DNA of 64,000 bases from assembly GCA_016720635.1 (NCBI GenBank), contig JADKKF010000007.1, forward strand, positions 62,001 through 126,000. The letters run 5' to 3'. Below, one piece after another: positions 53,614 through 63,140 of this stretch. The stretch is from Saprospiraceae bacterium. GTDB lineage: Bacteria; Bacteroidota; Bacteroidia; Chitinophagales; Saprospiraceae. Within the stretch, counting starts at the first letter, position 1. Every line of letters begins with the position of its first letter. Under the pieces are notes generated by a model. The model searched no databases. It was not told where the DNA came from and saw only the letters and a list, made by a program, of their open reading frames with translations. The position numbers and the translations under genes are program-made.

Positions 53614-55092
53614 ATGGTCATTACCCCAACCTTATTAGTAGGCATCATTGTCATTCATTTTGCATTATTGATGGGGATAGCGTGGCTGACCTCTAGGAAT
53701 TCAGACAATAGTTCTTTTTTTGTTGCAAATCGAAATGCACCATGGCTTTTGGTAGCCTTTGGGATGATAGGTACGTCGATCTCTGGCGTTACATTCGTTT
53801 CAGTACCAGGAGCCGTTGGAAATCCACCCGAAGTAGCAAATGCCAATTTTTCGTATCTACAATTGGTCCTCGGCAATCTGGTAGGGTATTTTGTGGTGGC
53901 GGCAGTTTTATTACCATTATATTATAAAAACAATGTTGTTTCTATTTATCAATATTTAGAAAATAGATTTGGCTTCTACACATATAAATCTGGAGCAGGG
54001 ATGTTTATCGTATCCCGCGTGATTGGAGCAGCCTTCAGGCTGTATTTGATGGCTCTTGTTTTGCAGACATTTGTTTTAGATTCTTTTGGGATTCCTTTTG
54101 AAGTAACTGCGATTTTGGTACCTGCATTAATTTGGGTTTACACTTTCAAAGGAGGTACGAAAACTGTGCTTTGGACGGATACAATTCAGACGGTTTTGTT
54201 TTTATCGGCACTTTTGTTTACGCTTTCTGATATTTCAAATTTGCTTGGAAAAGATTCCATGAGTCATTTTATTGGTGAAATTTGGGATGGCCCCTATGCA
54301 AAGGTATTTCATTTTGATCACGGATGGTCAAGCCCTAATTATTTTTTAAAACAATTTCTTGCCGGACTCTTGACAGTAATTGCTATGGTAGGGTTGGATC
54401 AGGACCTTATGCAGAAAAACCTTACTTGTAAATCGCTTAAGGATGCACAAAAAAATGTTTTTACCTTTTCCGCCATTATCTTACTGGTCAATATTTTATT
54501 TTTAACACTTGGAGCTGCTTTGTACATTTTTGCCCAAAACAAAGGGATAACCCTACCATCTAAAAGCGATCAGGTTTATCCTTTTTTGGCATTCAATCAC
54601 TTGAGTACATCGATTGGAATCATTTTTATGATAGGCATAGTTGCTTGTTCTTATTCAGCAGCGGATAGCGCACTCACTTCTTTGACGACTTCGTTCTGTG
54701 TCGATTTTTTGGACTTTCAAAAAGTAGAAGAATCCCCTAAAAAGCATAAAACGAGAACTTTAATTCATCTTGGATTTACAGTCTTACTGGCATTGGTGAT
54801 TATTATTTTTCATTATTTAAATTCAGAATCCATCGTCAATCAAATATTCAAAATAGCAGGATATACCTATGGCCCATTGCTTGGGATTTTCGCTTATGGC
54901 ATCATTTTCAAAGGGAATGTAGCAGACCGATACATGCCATATATTTGTATAGTTGCTCCCATAATTACATATATCATCGATAAAAATTCCGTTGAGTGGT
55001 TTGGAGGTTTTACGCTGGGATTTCTCAATCTCGCCCTAAATGCATTGCTTACGATGCTTATGATTTGGATTGTTAGTATTTGGAAGAAATAG
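53614..55092 (+). CDS. sodium:solute symporter
   Basis: 492-residue SSS-family transporter with about 13 spans. ISGVTFVSVPGAVGN is the first unwound helix, with DTIQTVLFLSALLF, VGLDQDLMQKNLTCKSLKDA and CSYSAADSALTSLTTSFCVDF matching family segments; the Ser/Thr-rich last one holds the usual sodium-2 residues. Substrates range from sugars and sialic acid to proline or iodide and cannot be chosen here. It follows the lipoprotein gene and ends 100 bp before a convergent gene. Confidence 0.87.
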   Translation: MVITPTLLVGIIVIHFALLMGIAWLTSRNSDNSSFFVANRNAPWLLVAFGMIGTSISGVTFVSVPGAVGNPPEVANANFSYLQLVLGNLVGYFVVAAVLLPLYYKNNVVSIYQYLENRFGFYTYKSGAGMFIVSRVIGAAFRLYLMALVLQTFVLDSFGIPFEVTAILVPALIWVYTFKGGTKTVLWTDTIQTVLFLSALLFTLSDISNLLGKDSMSHFIGEIWDGPYAKVFHFDHGWSSPNYFLKQFLAGLLTVIAMVGLDQDLMQKNLTCKSLKDAQKNVFTFSAIILLVNILFLTLGAALYIFAQNKGITLPSKSDQVYPFLAFNHLSTSIGIIFMIGIVACSYSAADSALTSLTTSFCVDFLDFQKVEESPKKHKTRTLIHLGFTVLLALVIIIFHYLNSESIVNQIFKIAGYTYGPLLGIFAYGIIFKGNVADRYMPYICIVAPIITYIIDKNSVEWFGGFTLGFLNLALNALLTMLMIWIVSIWKK

Positions 55093-55192
55093 GGCTAGGA
55101 GAGGGGCCGGAACTATTTGGATGGAGGAATATCCATTTACATGGGTTATCAAGCCAGAACTATTAAAACATAAACTAAGCGGTTATTGGTCG

Positions 55193-55720
55193 CTATACCG
55201 CGAGCAATTTCAGATGCGCAAAATGATGATCGCAGTGCCACGAATACTGAGCCGTTGATTCTTGTATAGTATAAGTATAATCAGAACCAGGGTGGTAAAA
55301 ACTGCGACTCCAATCACTTTCGGAAATCGAATTCAATAAAATAGCCCATTTAGTGTGGATGGCATACAACAATATCATCGAGAAAGCTACCTTATCGCTG
55401 ACATAATCTGCTAGTTCCGCAAATTTTTGTTCTGGATATGGTTTAATGGTTGGATTGTCCTCAGTCAATGCAAGTTTTAGACGGAGGAGGGCATTCATGT
55501 GACTATCAGCAAGGTGATGAATGACCTGATTTCCAGTCCACCCACCTGGTCGATAAGGTTTGGCTAATTGATCTGTAGGAAATGTTACTAAAAAATCTAA
55601 TAATTTAGAAGGAAAACTCTCAATATTTGAGATATGATCATTGGTTTCTGCTTGGATGTATGTTTTCCCTAAAACAAACTCACCAATTGGATACCTTAAA
55701 TGATAATCTTGCAAAATCAT
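55193..55720 (-). CDS. DinB/YfiT-family putative metal-dependent hydrolase or thiol transferase
   Basis: 175 residues of the four-helix DinB/YfiT group. It begins ILQDYHLRYPIGEFVLGK, with WTGNQVIHHLADSHMNALLRL in the second helix and WHCDHHFAHLKLL at the end; together these give the three-His metal site. Such proteins include bacillithiol S-transferase (BstA). It starts directly after the stop of the PorE-like gene with no gap, so it is the last gene of the PorP-PorE-like transcript. A functional connection to T9SS is not known. Confidence 0.83.
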   Translation of the reverse strand: MILQDYHLRYPIGEFVLGKTYIQAETNDHISNIESFPSKLLDFLVTFPTDQLAKPYRPGGWTGNQVIHHLADSHMNALLRLKLALTEDNPTIKPYPEQKFAELADYVSDKVAFSMILLYAIHTKWAILLNSISESDWSRSFYHPGSDYTYTIQESTAQYSWHCDHHFAHLKLLAV

Positions 55721-58186
55721 TTATTGAACTACTTTGGCCTTGAAAGTGCAATTGATGACTTTCGGCTTAGTGTTGGCCAAGATATCTATTACTTTATCGT
55801 ATTCTTGAATTTTTTCATCCTTTGTATCATAGATAATATCAATCGTCCCTTTACCTCCTGGTGGAATCTCTCCTCTAGTCCATTCGATAGTAGTACACTC
55901 ACATCCACTAACGATTTCAACGACCAATGGGGCATTTCCCGAATTCGTGAATTTATAAGAATAGGACTTCTTTTCTCCTTTTTTTACGATGCCAAAATCA
56001 ACAGTTTTGGTTTCAAACTTCATTTGTGGAAGCTTCTCAGCGGGTTGAGAATCAGACTTTTTGACTGTTGGGATGATTTCTGAGTCTTTAATTTGTATTT
56101 GAGAAGTTTTGTCTCCACTAGAATTCGCTTTAGGTATATTGGTCTTCTTATTATCTGGAGGTAATACTTCTTTATTGGTTCCTTTGATCACCGTTTTTTT
56201 AATTTGAATGCTGGTTGGACCAGATACGATTTTGAATTCTGTACGTCTATTAATGCGGTGTTCTGCGTCATTGCATTTGACACCGTTTTTACATTTATTA
56301 AGAAGGACAGATTCACCGTACCCGACAGCCTTGATTCTATCGGCGGACACTCCACGGTTTACAAGCCAATTCTTAGCACTTTCTGCACGTCTTTGGGATA
56401 GTTCTCGATTGTAGTCGTCTTTTCCCCTTGAGTCTGTATGAGAGCCCAGTTCAAGCACCAATGTAGGATATTTATTGTATAATTCAGTTAAATACTCCAA
56501 ATCCGCTTCTGCATCAGGCAATATTTTGTCGTCATCATAATCATAATAAATATTGTTTAAGCGAATGGCTTGATTTATCGTGATGGTTTCGTACTCTTCT
56601 TTTACTGGTTTAGCTTTGGCTTTTAAAGTCAGTTTCTTCTCAAAAGCTTTAGCTTCGGTCAGTCCAACGGTATTTAAATCAAAAGAATCTGTAATAAATC
56701 CTTCTTTAGAAATAAATACTCTATATGATTTGTCTGGATAAAGAGGGAAAGTGAACTTTCCATTTTCCTCATTGACTTGATCGGTACTTGTTCCTTTAGA
56801 TTTTCCTACTAACTCTACCAATTCTACTTGTGCCCCTTTTATTTCCGTCTTTTTGTCCATAACAACGAGATTTAAATCAATCTCGAGTTTTCTTTCTTTG
56901 ATAAAATAAATGTCTTCACAGCAAGTTTTTGATTTAACTGATTTGGTACCTTCTCGATTGGAAGCTAAGGCGCCATTCATCCCATCATTGGATACGGTAT
57001 AATATAAATCATCAAGGACCGAATTATACACTCTACCCAGATTTTTGGGTTCGGTCCATTCGACGCCATCCCAATTTGCAGAAAAAACGTCAAATCCGCC
57101 TAAGCCAGGGTGACCTGTAGAAGAAAAATATAAAGTTCCATTTTTATAGAAAGGTGTTACTTCATCACCGATAGTATTGATCTTTTTACCCAAATTGATG
57201 GGTTCTCCCAAATCGCCAGAGCCATTAAGATTCGAATAAAAGATGTCAAAACCTCCTAAGCTGCCTGTCATATTGGATACGAAAAACAATACTTCACGAC
57301 CATATAATTCTCCAACACTTGGATGCTTCGATAGGAAATTACCATTAATTTTGGTAAGTTCGGTAGCATTGCTCCATTGTCCTTCTATCTTTGTAGCTAC
57401 ATAAATTTTACTCGATAAAACCTCATTGCCGTCTAATTCAGCTCTAGTAAAAAACATTGTGGTTCCATCAGATGAAAACGTGGCATTGGCAGTATGATAA
57501 TTTTCGCGATTAATTTCTGTCCCTAGTTGAACTGGTTTTTCTAACCCTTTTGGGCCATTGGAAGCCATATAAATTTTGGTGAAATAATCACCTTCCTTGC
57601 CATTGAGTCTAATGACACTATCTCTATTGAAAGAGGAAAAATAAAGATTCCCATCTTTGTCATATACAGGAGCGAAATCAGCCTGAAGGCAATTGATGGC
57701 TTTGCCAGCATTTTCAGCAATCAACTTTTTTTGCTCTGGCATTTTACTGGCCATATCGATTCCTTTCAATTCTGTTTTTGCCAATTCACGAAGTGGACCG
57801 TCTTCGGCCATGGTGATAAATTTTTGAAAAACGGCGGAGGCTTCTTCGTATTTTCCATTCATTTTATAAATTCTGCCAAGGGCAAAATGAGCCTCGGGCA
57901 TGGTCATATCTTTATCCTTGATAAGTGCTCTCTTGTACCAATTTTCAGCCTTTGGGATATCTCTCAAAATATAATGCAAATTGGCTATCTGTAGAGCAAG
58001 ATCTTGGCTTTTTCGTTCTTTATATGCCTTCTCATAAAGATCCACAGCATTGTAATAATCCTTTTTAAACATGGACAATTCTCCGCCACGCATTAAGCCG
58101 TCATAATTGTAGGCGCGTATGGGCTGGCCAAAAACAGAAACGGCGGTGATGCTAAAAAATATAATTTGGAATATACTTATTTTCAT
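55721..58186 (-). CDS. PorE-like OmpA-family protein with added DUF1573 domain
   Basis: 821 residues from the ATG at 58186 (a TTG lies 33 bp upstream). Signal peptide, then TPR-like helices (about 30-145, YYNAVDLYEKAYKERKSQD, HFALGRIYKMNGKYEEASAV), a PD40/WD40 propeller (about 180-450, SSDGTTMFFTRAELDGNEV), a CarboxypepD_reg-like domain (about 450-530), an OmpA peptidoglycan-binding domain (about 550-670, YYDYDDDKILPDAEADLEYL and GHTDSRG-like SHTDSRGKDDYN), and a C-terminal DUF1573 domain (about 720-821, GNAPLVVEIVSGCECT and EIPPGGKGTIDI). The order up to OmpA is that of PorE, which links T9SS to peptidoglycan; the last domain is extra. Confidence 0.85.
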   Translation of the reverse strand: MKISIFQIIFFSITAVSVFGQPIRAYNYDGLMRGGELSMFKKDYYNAVDLYEKAYKERKSQDLALQIANLHYILRDIPKAENWYKRALIKDKDMTMPEAHFALGRIYKMNGKYEEASAVFQKFITMAEDGPLRELAKTELKGIDMASKMPEQKKLIAENAGKAINCLQADFAPVYDKDGNLYFSSFNRDSVIRLNGKEGDYFTKIYMASNGPKGLEKPVQLGTEINRENYHTANATFSSDGTTMFFTRAELDGNEVLSSKIYVATKIEGQWSNATELTKINGNFLSKHPSVGELYGREVLFFVSNMTGSLGGFDIFYSNLNGSGDLGEPINLGKKINTIGDEVTPFYKNGTLYFSSTGHPGLGGFDVFSANWDGVEWTEPKNLGRVYNSVLDDLYYTVSNDGMNGALASNREGTKSVKSKTCCEDIYFIKERKLEIDLNLVVMDKKTEIKGAQVELVELVGKSKGTSTDQVNEENGKFTFPLYPDKSYRVFISKEGFITDSFDLNTVGLTEAKAFEKKLTLKAKAKPVKEEYETITINQAIRLNNIYYDYDDDKILPDAEADLEYLTELYNKYPTLVLELGSHTDSRGKDDYNRELSQRRAESAKNWLVNRGVSADRIKAVGYGESVLLNKCKNGVKCNDAEHRINRRTEFKIVSGPTSIQIKKTVIKGTNKEVLPPDNKKTNIPKANSSGDKTSQIQIKDSEIIPTVKKSDSQPAEKLPQMKFETKTVDFGIVKKGEKKSYSYKFTNSGNAPLVVEIVSGCECTTIEWTRGEIPPGGKGTIDIIYDTKDEKIQEYDKVIDILANTKPKVINCTFKAKVVQ

Positions 58187-58238
58187 TATATCAGTGTTAA
58201 AATTATGTGGTATGAACAAAATTTACTGTTTTTAAAGA

Positions 58239-59255
58239 TTAAAATCTTGGGCAAATGATAACTTGTTTTGGATTGGGAGTTTTAAAAATTCTTCCAATAT
58301 AACTGATACCCAGCTCTATACCGTTGTTAGGTCTCAAAAGAGAACTGGTAATATCAAAAGCTGCACCAAATTTTATTGTTTTATAGTCAAAACCAGCTAG
58401 GAATTGATAGCTATCACCTTGACGAAGTCCAAGACCAGCATTTACCCTCAAATTGTTTTCTTTTTGCAATTGGTAACTTGCTAAAGCGTGAGCGCCGAAT
58501 TCTTTTTGCTTCGCTGAAACTTGATAAATCAAAGCTGGATATAAAGCTAATGATTTTGTCAAAAGAATGTCTAATTGGCCGAAATAAGTTTGTCTCTGTG
58601 GGAGTCTAAAGTTTCCTTGTGTGGTAACTACTGCTTTTGGCTTTCCCAAATGTGCCATAGTAAAACCAAATTTCATTCTAACTCGTGAGCTTAGAGATAG
58701 TTGTAAATGTGCTGAGGCGGCGTGTTCTGTGAAAGAACTTTTCTTTTGGTTTATAAGGTTTATATCGTCAGAATTGATAAGCCCCGATGTCAAGTCATAA
58801 AAAACCAACTTTGATGGATCCAATAATTTCAATCCAATCGAACCAGTCTGATATCCTAAACTGAGGTGATTTTTTCCAGACTTGTCAAAAGCTAGGTGAT
58901 AGGCCACATTTACCAAAAACTCGGATCTACCCAATCCTCCGATTCCTGCTTTATCGTTCGCATAGATAATACCCAGACCTAACCAGTCTTGACTCCTGAA
59001 TGCCCATGGGAGCGGGGCATCCACGTAGCCGAGCATCGTACTATAACCTTTTACACCGCTAGTACCATTAAATTGGCTTCTAAAAATACCACCAACTCGA
59101 TAAGTTCCATAAAAATCTCCAGCATTGGCCGTAGAAAGTGTCAATGGAGACAAAGGAAATTGTGTGAAATGTAGATCTTGCCCCAACAAACTATTGTTAA
59201 ATAGACATAAAAATGCCAGAAATCCACAAAAAACAACTGTAAATTTATTTTTCAT
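58239..59255 (-). CDS. PorP/SprF-family outer-membrane protein
   Basis: 338-residue PorP/SprF barrel protein that anchors or delivers T9SS substrates. After a signal peptide ending LLGQ, it has DLHFTQFPLSPLTLSTANAG, YRVGGIFRSQFNGTSGV, and NVAYHLAFDKSGKNHLSLGY, and ends with a beta-strand pattern ISYIGRIFK. In Flavobacterium each SprF serves a particular cell-surface substrate; here the partner is the PorE-like gene that follows 52 bp later. The SprB-like gene is some 7 kb away. A promoter element lies at 59393-59400. Confidence 0.88.
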   Translation of the reverse strand: MKNKFTVVFCGFLAFLCLFNNSLLGQDLHFTQFPLSPLTLSTANAGDFYGTYRVGGIFRSQFNGTSGVKGYSTMLGYVDAPLPWAFRSQDWLGLGIIYANDKAGIGGLGRSEFLVNVAYHLAFDKSGKNHLSLGYQTGSIGLKLLDPSKLVFYDLTSGLINSDDINLINQKKSSFTEHAASAHLQLSLSSRVRMKFGFTMAHLGKPKAVVTTQGNFRLPQRQTYFGQLDILLTKSLALYPALIYQVSAKQKEFGAHALASYQLQKENNLRVNAGLGLRQGDSYQFLAGFDYKTIKFGAAFDITSSLLRPNNGIELGISYIGRIFKTPNPKQVIICPRF

Positions 59256-59392
59256 TTCTTAAATGATTTTTTGTACTGAACTCAGCACGGATTTTAAAAG
59301 TGCAATTAGGCCAATTTTTTTTATTAAATCATCTAAAACCTTATTCGTTAGCACTTCAAATATTTTTCTTTAGATTCAAGTTCAAAGGTAGG

Positions 59393-59400
59393 ATTTAATT
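59393..59400 (-). promoter_or_regulatory. Bacteroidota -7 promoter element upstream of porP/sprF
   Basis: The reverse strand reads TACCTTTG, an exact match, 137 bp upstream of ATG 59255. It would give a rather long leader. Confidence 0.45.
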
Positions 59401-59509
59401 TTTAAATATCGAAATTTTACAATGTTTTATCTTTACCATTAATACCATCATTTTTTAACTAAATTCATTCAAATAAAATTAGCTTTTTTATGAAATCAAA
59501 TCAACCAAT

Positions 59510-60541
59510 ATGGCTGCTATAAGGAGATATATTTGCCCATTTATTGTGATGTTTATTGTCCTTAAGGTGAGTATTGAATCCTATGGTATTAGCATTCATC
59601 CATCGCGAGACAGTTCGAAAGTACATTTTTTGGATTACTCAAGAAATTTTAATAAAAAAAGATTGATTGCAGTTATCGGGACTGAATCAGCACTCTATGC
59701 AGGTGTGATGGTTGGCTTGTACAATTATTGGTATAAGGATTTGGGTTTGTCTAAGTTTCATTTTTTTAATGATGGGAATGAATGGCGTGGCGTGGATAAA
59801 GCTGGGCATTTCATGACGGCATACACTTATACTTATTTTGGGTATGAAACATTCAAATGGGCTGGAGTTTCAAAAAGGAAAAGCCTTTGGTATTCCTTTG
59901 CGGGTTCCAATTTTTTACAGTTATCCCTTGAATTTTTTGATGGATTAAGTCCCAAATGGGGGTTTTCTTATTACGATATTTTAGCCAATACAACTGGGAC
60001 GAGCCTATTTGCTTTGCAAGAACTAATTTGGAATCAACAGAGGATTCGAATCAAAACTTCGAGTACCCCGCAGGGTGTACCTGATGTAACTTTAAAGGCA
60101 CTGAATAACGAATCTGTGACGATGACTTTGGCAGAGCGTGACATGGAACTATATGGTAAAGGTGCCTATACGGAGCGTTTTTTAAAGGACTACAATGCAC
60201 AAGTTACGTGGTTGAGTTTTAATATAAAATCCTTTTTTCCAGAGTTTAAAAAAACACCATCATGGCTGAATGTGGCGGTAGGATATGGCGCTAGCAATAT
60301 GTGGGGAGGATTTGATAATAGATGGACGGATAAAGACAATAACCAATTTGAACTTGATAAAAATCTTTACCCTCGAAGTTCCAGGTTCATGTTGTCATTG
60401 GATGTAGACTTAAGTAAAATCAAAACCAAATCACCGTGGTTGAGGACTATTCTGGGATCTTTGAATTTTATAAAAATTCCTTGTCCAGCATTAGAATTTA
60501 ACACCACAGGCAAAGTAAAATTTTATCCTATTTATTTCTAA
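59510..60541 (+). CDS. DUF2279 exported/envelope protein
   Basis: 343 residues with a hydrophobic N-terminal segment (YICPFIVMFIVLKVS, signal peptide or anchor) and a second hydrophobic stretch near 55-70 (AVIGTESALYAGVMVGLYNY). The conserved DUF2279 part is FHFFNDGNEWRGVDKAGHFM and TAYTYTYFGYETFKWAG, then SLEFFDGLSPKWGFSYYDIL. This region is the family hallmark; its role is unknown and YfiM-type members are named predicted periplasmic lipoproteins. C-terminal part (about 200-343) is beta-rich. It converges with bamA, their stops being 2 bp apart. Confidence 0.8.
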   Translation: MAAIRRYICPFIVMFIVLKVSIESYGISIHPSRDSSKVHFLDYSRNFNKKRLIAVIGTESALYAGVMVGLYNYWYKDLGLSKFHFFNDGNEWRGVDKAGHFMTAYTYTYFGYETFKWAGVSKRKSLWYSFAGSNFLQLSLEFFDGLSPKWGFSYYDILANTTGTSLFALQELIWNQQRIRIKTSSTPQGVPDVTLKALNNESVTMTLAERDMELYGKGAYTERFLKDYNAQVTWLSFNIKSFFPEFKKTPSWLNVAVGYGASNMWGGFDNRWTDKDNNQFELDKNLYPRSSRFMLSLDVDLSKIKTKSPWLRTILGSLNFIKIPCPALEFNTTGKVKFYPIYF

Positions 60542-60543
60542 AA

Positions 60544-63078
60544 CTACTCTGGTTCAAATCCTAAGATGATATTGAATTGGCCATAATTTTTTAGCGTTCG
60601 ACTACCTTCTGGGAGATTCTTGTCAAATCCTAGACCGTAATCAAATCCTAATGTTCCAAACATCGGCAAAAATACTCTTAAACCCATCCCGACAGATCGT
60701 TTTAGGTCAAATGGATTGAAATTTTTAAGGCCATTGAAAGCATTTCCTCCTTGAGCAAAAAGCGTAGCATAAATCGTCGAACTAGGATTTAGTGAAAATG
60801 GATATCGGAGTTCGACAGTGTATTTGTTGAAAACCGTGCTGTTAGAATTTGGATCGGCATAAATGTCTTCAACCTTGTAACCTCTCATACTAATGATATC
60901 GAGACCAGTAATCCCACCTTGCGCAAACCTATTGGAAAGACCGTCACCACCCAATTTAAACTGCTCGATGGGTGTGATACCTAGCTTTTTGTTATAATAT
61001 CCAAGGATACCAATTTTTGCGGCAGCTTTAAGAACAAACTTAGCTCCTAAGCTCTTGTACCATTCGGCATCTAAACGCCATTTGTGATATTCTAACCACC
61101 TGTACTTTTCTTTTAGAGAAATTTCTGGTGAGGTTACATCCTTGTTGAATAAAGAATAGGGTGGGGTCAGTTGTAGAGAAAGCGCGATCCTTGAGCCATC
61201 TTTCGGGAATATTGGGTCTGCAATGGTACTTCTAGTTAAAGTCTGCTTGATATTTAGGTTGTTAAATGAACCATTCTCAAGATTTCCAGCTTCGGTATTG
61301 AATCCAAAAGAACCATTCGTCCAATTGCGCATCAAATAGTTTTGTAAGTTAAACTCTACATAATAAGTAAAATTGTCATCTGGCTTTTTTAGTCGAGTTC
61401 CAATACCTACAGTACCGCCCTCTACTACTAAGCTTCCGTACAATATACTTGCTTTGTCATAATTATTGGTATATCTCGTCAAAAAACCAGCTACTGTCAA
61501 TGAAGTGGGTTTTTTACCCCCTAACCAAGGCTCTGTGAAAGAAATATTGGTTGTCAAATAAGGTTTTCCAGCACTTTGAACTCTAAGGGAAAGCTTTTGA
61601 CCGTCTCCTTGTGGTAGTGGATTCCAAGTTTCTTTTTTGGCTATATTTCTTAAAGAGAAATTATTAAATGAAACTCCCAAAGTACCTATGAGTCCATTGA
61701 AACCATTATAACCCGCAGACAATTCTAACTGATCCGAGGATTTTTCTTCTAGCGTATATTCGATGTCAACAGTTCCTCTTTGGGCATTAACAGGCGTATT
61801 GATGTCCATTTTCTCAGGATTGAAATAATTCAATGCCATGATTTCGCGTTGAGACCTGATGATATCTGATCTGCTGAATTTCGCACCTGGTCGAGTGCGC
61901 AATTCTCTTCGTATTACGTGCTCGTGAGTACGATCATTGCCTCTGATTATGACTTTGTCTATAGTGGCTTGTGCCCCTTCCACAACTCTAATATCAACAT
62001 CAATAGAATCCTTGAAAACAGCTACTTCGGTTGGTTCGACATTGAAAAATAAATAACCTTCGTCCATGTAAAGAGAACTGATATCTCTACCGTCTTGAGA
62101 GAACTTTAGACGCTGTTCTAACAATTCCATATTGTAAACATCACCCTTTTTGATCCCAAGTACATCTCCTAGGATTTTGCTATTATAAATGGTATTTCCT
62201 TTCCAAACAATATTTCTGAAATAGTACTTATTTCCTTCGTGGAGTGTAATTTTAATCAATAAATCGCCATCTGATTCTCTCCAAACACTGTCTTTGGTGA
62301 TACTAGCATCTTTGTATCCCAGAGTATTGTAATAGGCTATAATATTGTTTTTATCGGTTTCATATTCTTCGTCGATCAATTTGGAAGATGAGAACAATTT
62401 CCACTTTCTGTGGGTATTTTTCATCTTGGATCTTAATTTTCTATCAGTCAATACAGTATTGCCTTCAAAGAGGATGTTCTGTATTTTAACTTTCTCGTCT
62501 TTTTTGATGATGAATAGGAGTTTTGTGCCATTAGGACTCTTATCATCTACGGTTTGAGTGATATCTATTTTGGCATCTAGATACCCTTTTTCTTTAAAGA
62601 ATTCACCCATTTTTTGCTTGATATTGCTTTTTGCATTTTCAGTCACGATGCTTCCTTTGGGTATGAATCTATCCACTATTTTCTGTAAATCTTCATGTTG
62701 TGATTTTTTCACCCCCTGAAAAGAATATCGTGTCAATCGCGGCAATTCTGTAATTCTAATTTCTAGAAATATTACATCGCCGATTAATTTCTCTTGAAAT
62801 ATCTGAACATCAGAAAATAATTTCAATCTAAGTAATTTCTTTAAGGCGTATCCAATTTCTTCACCAGGAACTCTTAGTTTTTCGCCATTTTTCAATCCTG
62901 AAACGGATATAATGGCATTTTCATCGCTAAATTTAGCCCCAGTGACCTTGATGCCACCAATTTCATAGATCTTGGTGTTGGTGAAATCGACGATAGGTTT
63001 GTTTATTGTCTGTCCAAAAACCCCAGTCGTGGCAAAGGAAATGAAAAGAACTAAAAAATATTTTAAATTTAAACTCAT
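60544..63078 (-). CDS. bamA: outer-membrane protein assembly factor BamA
   Basis: 844-residue Omp85 protein inserting beta-barrels in the outer membrane. Signal peptide ending TTGVFGQ; five POTRA domains (about 25-430) with KNGEKLRVPGEEIGYALKKL and LFEGNTVLTDRKLRSKMKNT; then the barrel, with LELSAGYNGFNGLIGTLGVS, RFAQGGITGLDIISMRGYKV (the VRGF-like RGY loop of the barrel) and a C-terminal FDYGLGFDK strand before FNIILGFEPE. It follows uppS 62 bp downstream, as in many Bacteroidota, and the two are probably co-transcribed. Confidence 0.94.
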   Translation of the reverse strand: MSLNLKYFLVLFISFATTGVFGQTINKPIVDFTNTKIYEIGGIKVTGAKFSDENAIISVSGLKNGEKLRVPGEEIGYALKKLLRLKLFSDVQIFQEKLIGDVIFLEIRITELPRLTRYSFQGVKKSQHEDLQKIVDRFIPKGSIVTENAKSNIKQKMGEFFKEKGYLDAKIDITQTVDDKSPNGTKLLFIIKKDEKVKIQNILFEGNTVLTDRKLRSKMKNTHRKWKLFSSSKLIDEEYETDKNNIIAYYNTLGYKDASITKDSVWRESDGDLLIKITLHEGNKYYFRNIVWKGNTIYNSKILGDVLGIKKGDVYNMELLEQRLKFSQDGRDISSLYMDEGYLFFNVEPTEVAVFKDSIDVDIRVVEGAQATIDKVIIRGNDRTHEHVIRRELRTRPGAKFSRSDIIRSQREIMALNYFNPEKMDINTPVNAQRGTVDIEYTLEEKSSDQLELSAGYNGFNGLIGTLGVSFNNFSLRNIAKKETWNPLPQGDGQKLSLRVQSAGKPYLTTNISFTEPWLGGKKPTSLTVAGFLTRYTNNYDKASILYGSLVVEGGTVGIGTRLKKPDDNFTYYVEFNLQNYLMRNWTNGSFGFNTEAGNLENGSFNNLNIKQTLTRSTIADPIFPKDGSRIALSLQLTPPYSLFNKDVTSPEISLKEKYRWLEYHKWRLDAEWYKSLGAKFVLKAAAKIGILGYYNKKLGITPIEQFKLGGDGLSNRFAQGGITGLDIISMRGYKVEDIYADPNSNSTVFNKYTVELRYPFSLNPSSTIYATLFAQGGNAFNGLKNFNPFDLKRSVGMGLRVFLPMFGTLGFDYGLGFDKNLPEGSRTLKNYGQFNIILGFEPE

Positions 63079-63140
63079 AAAATTATTACTAATAGATAAA
63101 GAGACGTAAAAAAAGAGATAATAGTTTACAATTCCGAAGT

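Noticed and set aside
55070..55258. A 62-codon rightward frame after the symporter
   Set aside because: It begins inside the symporter gene and runs into the oppositely oriented DinB/YfiT gene; no protein features or promoter.
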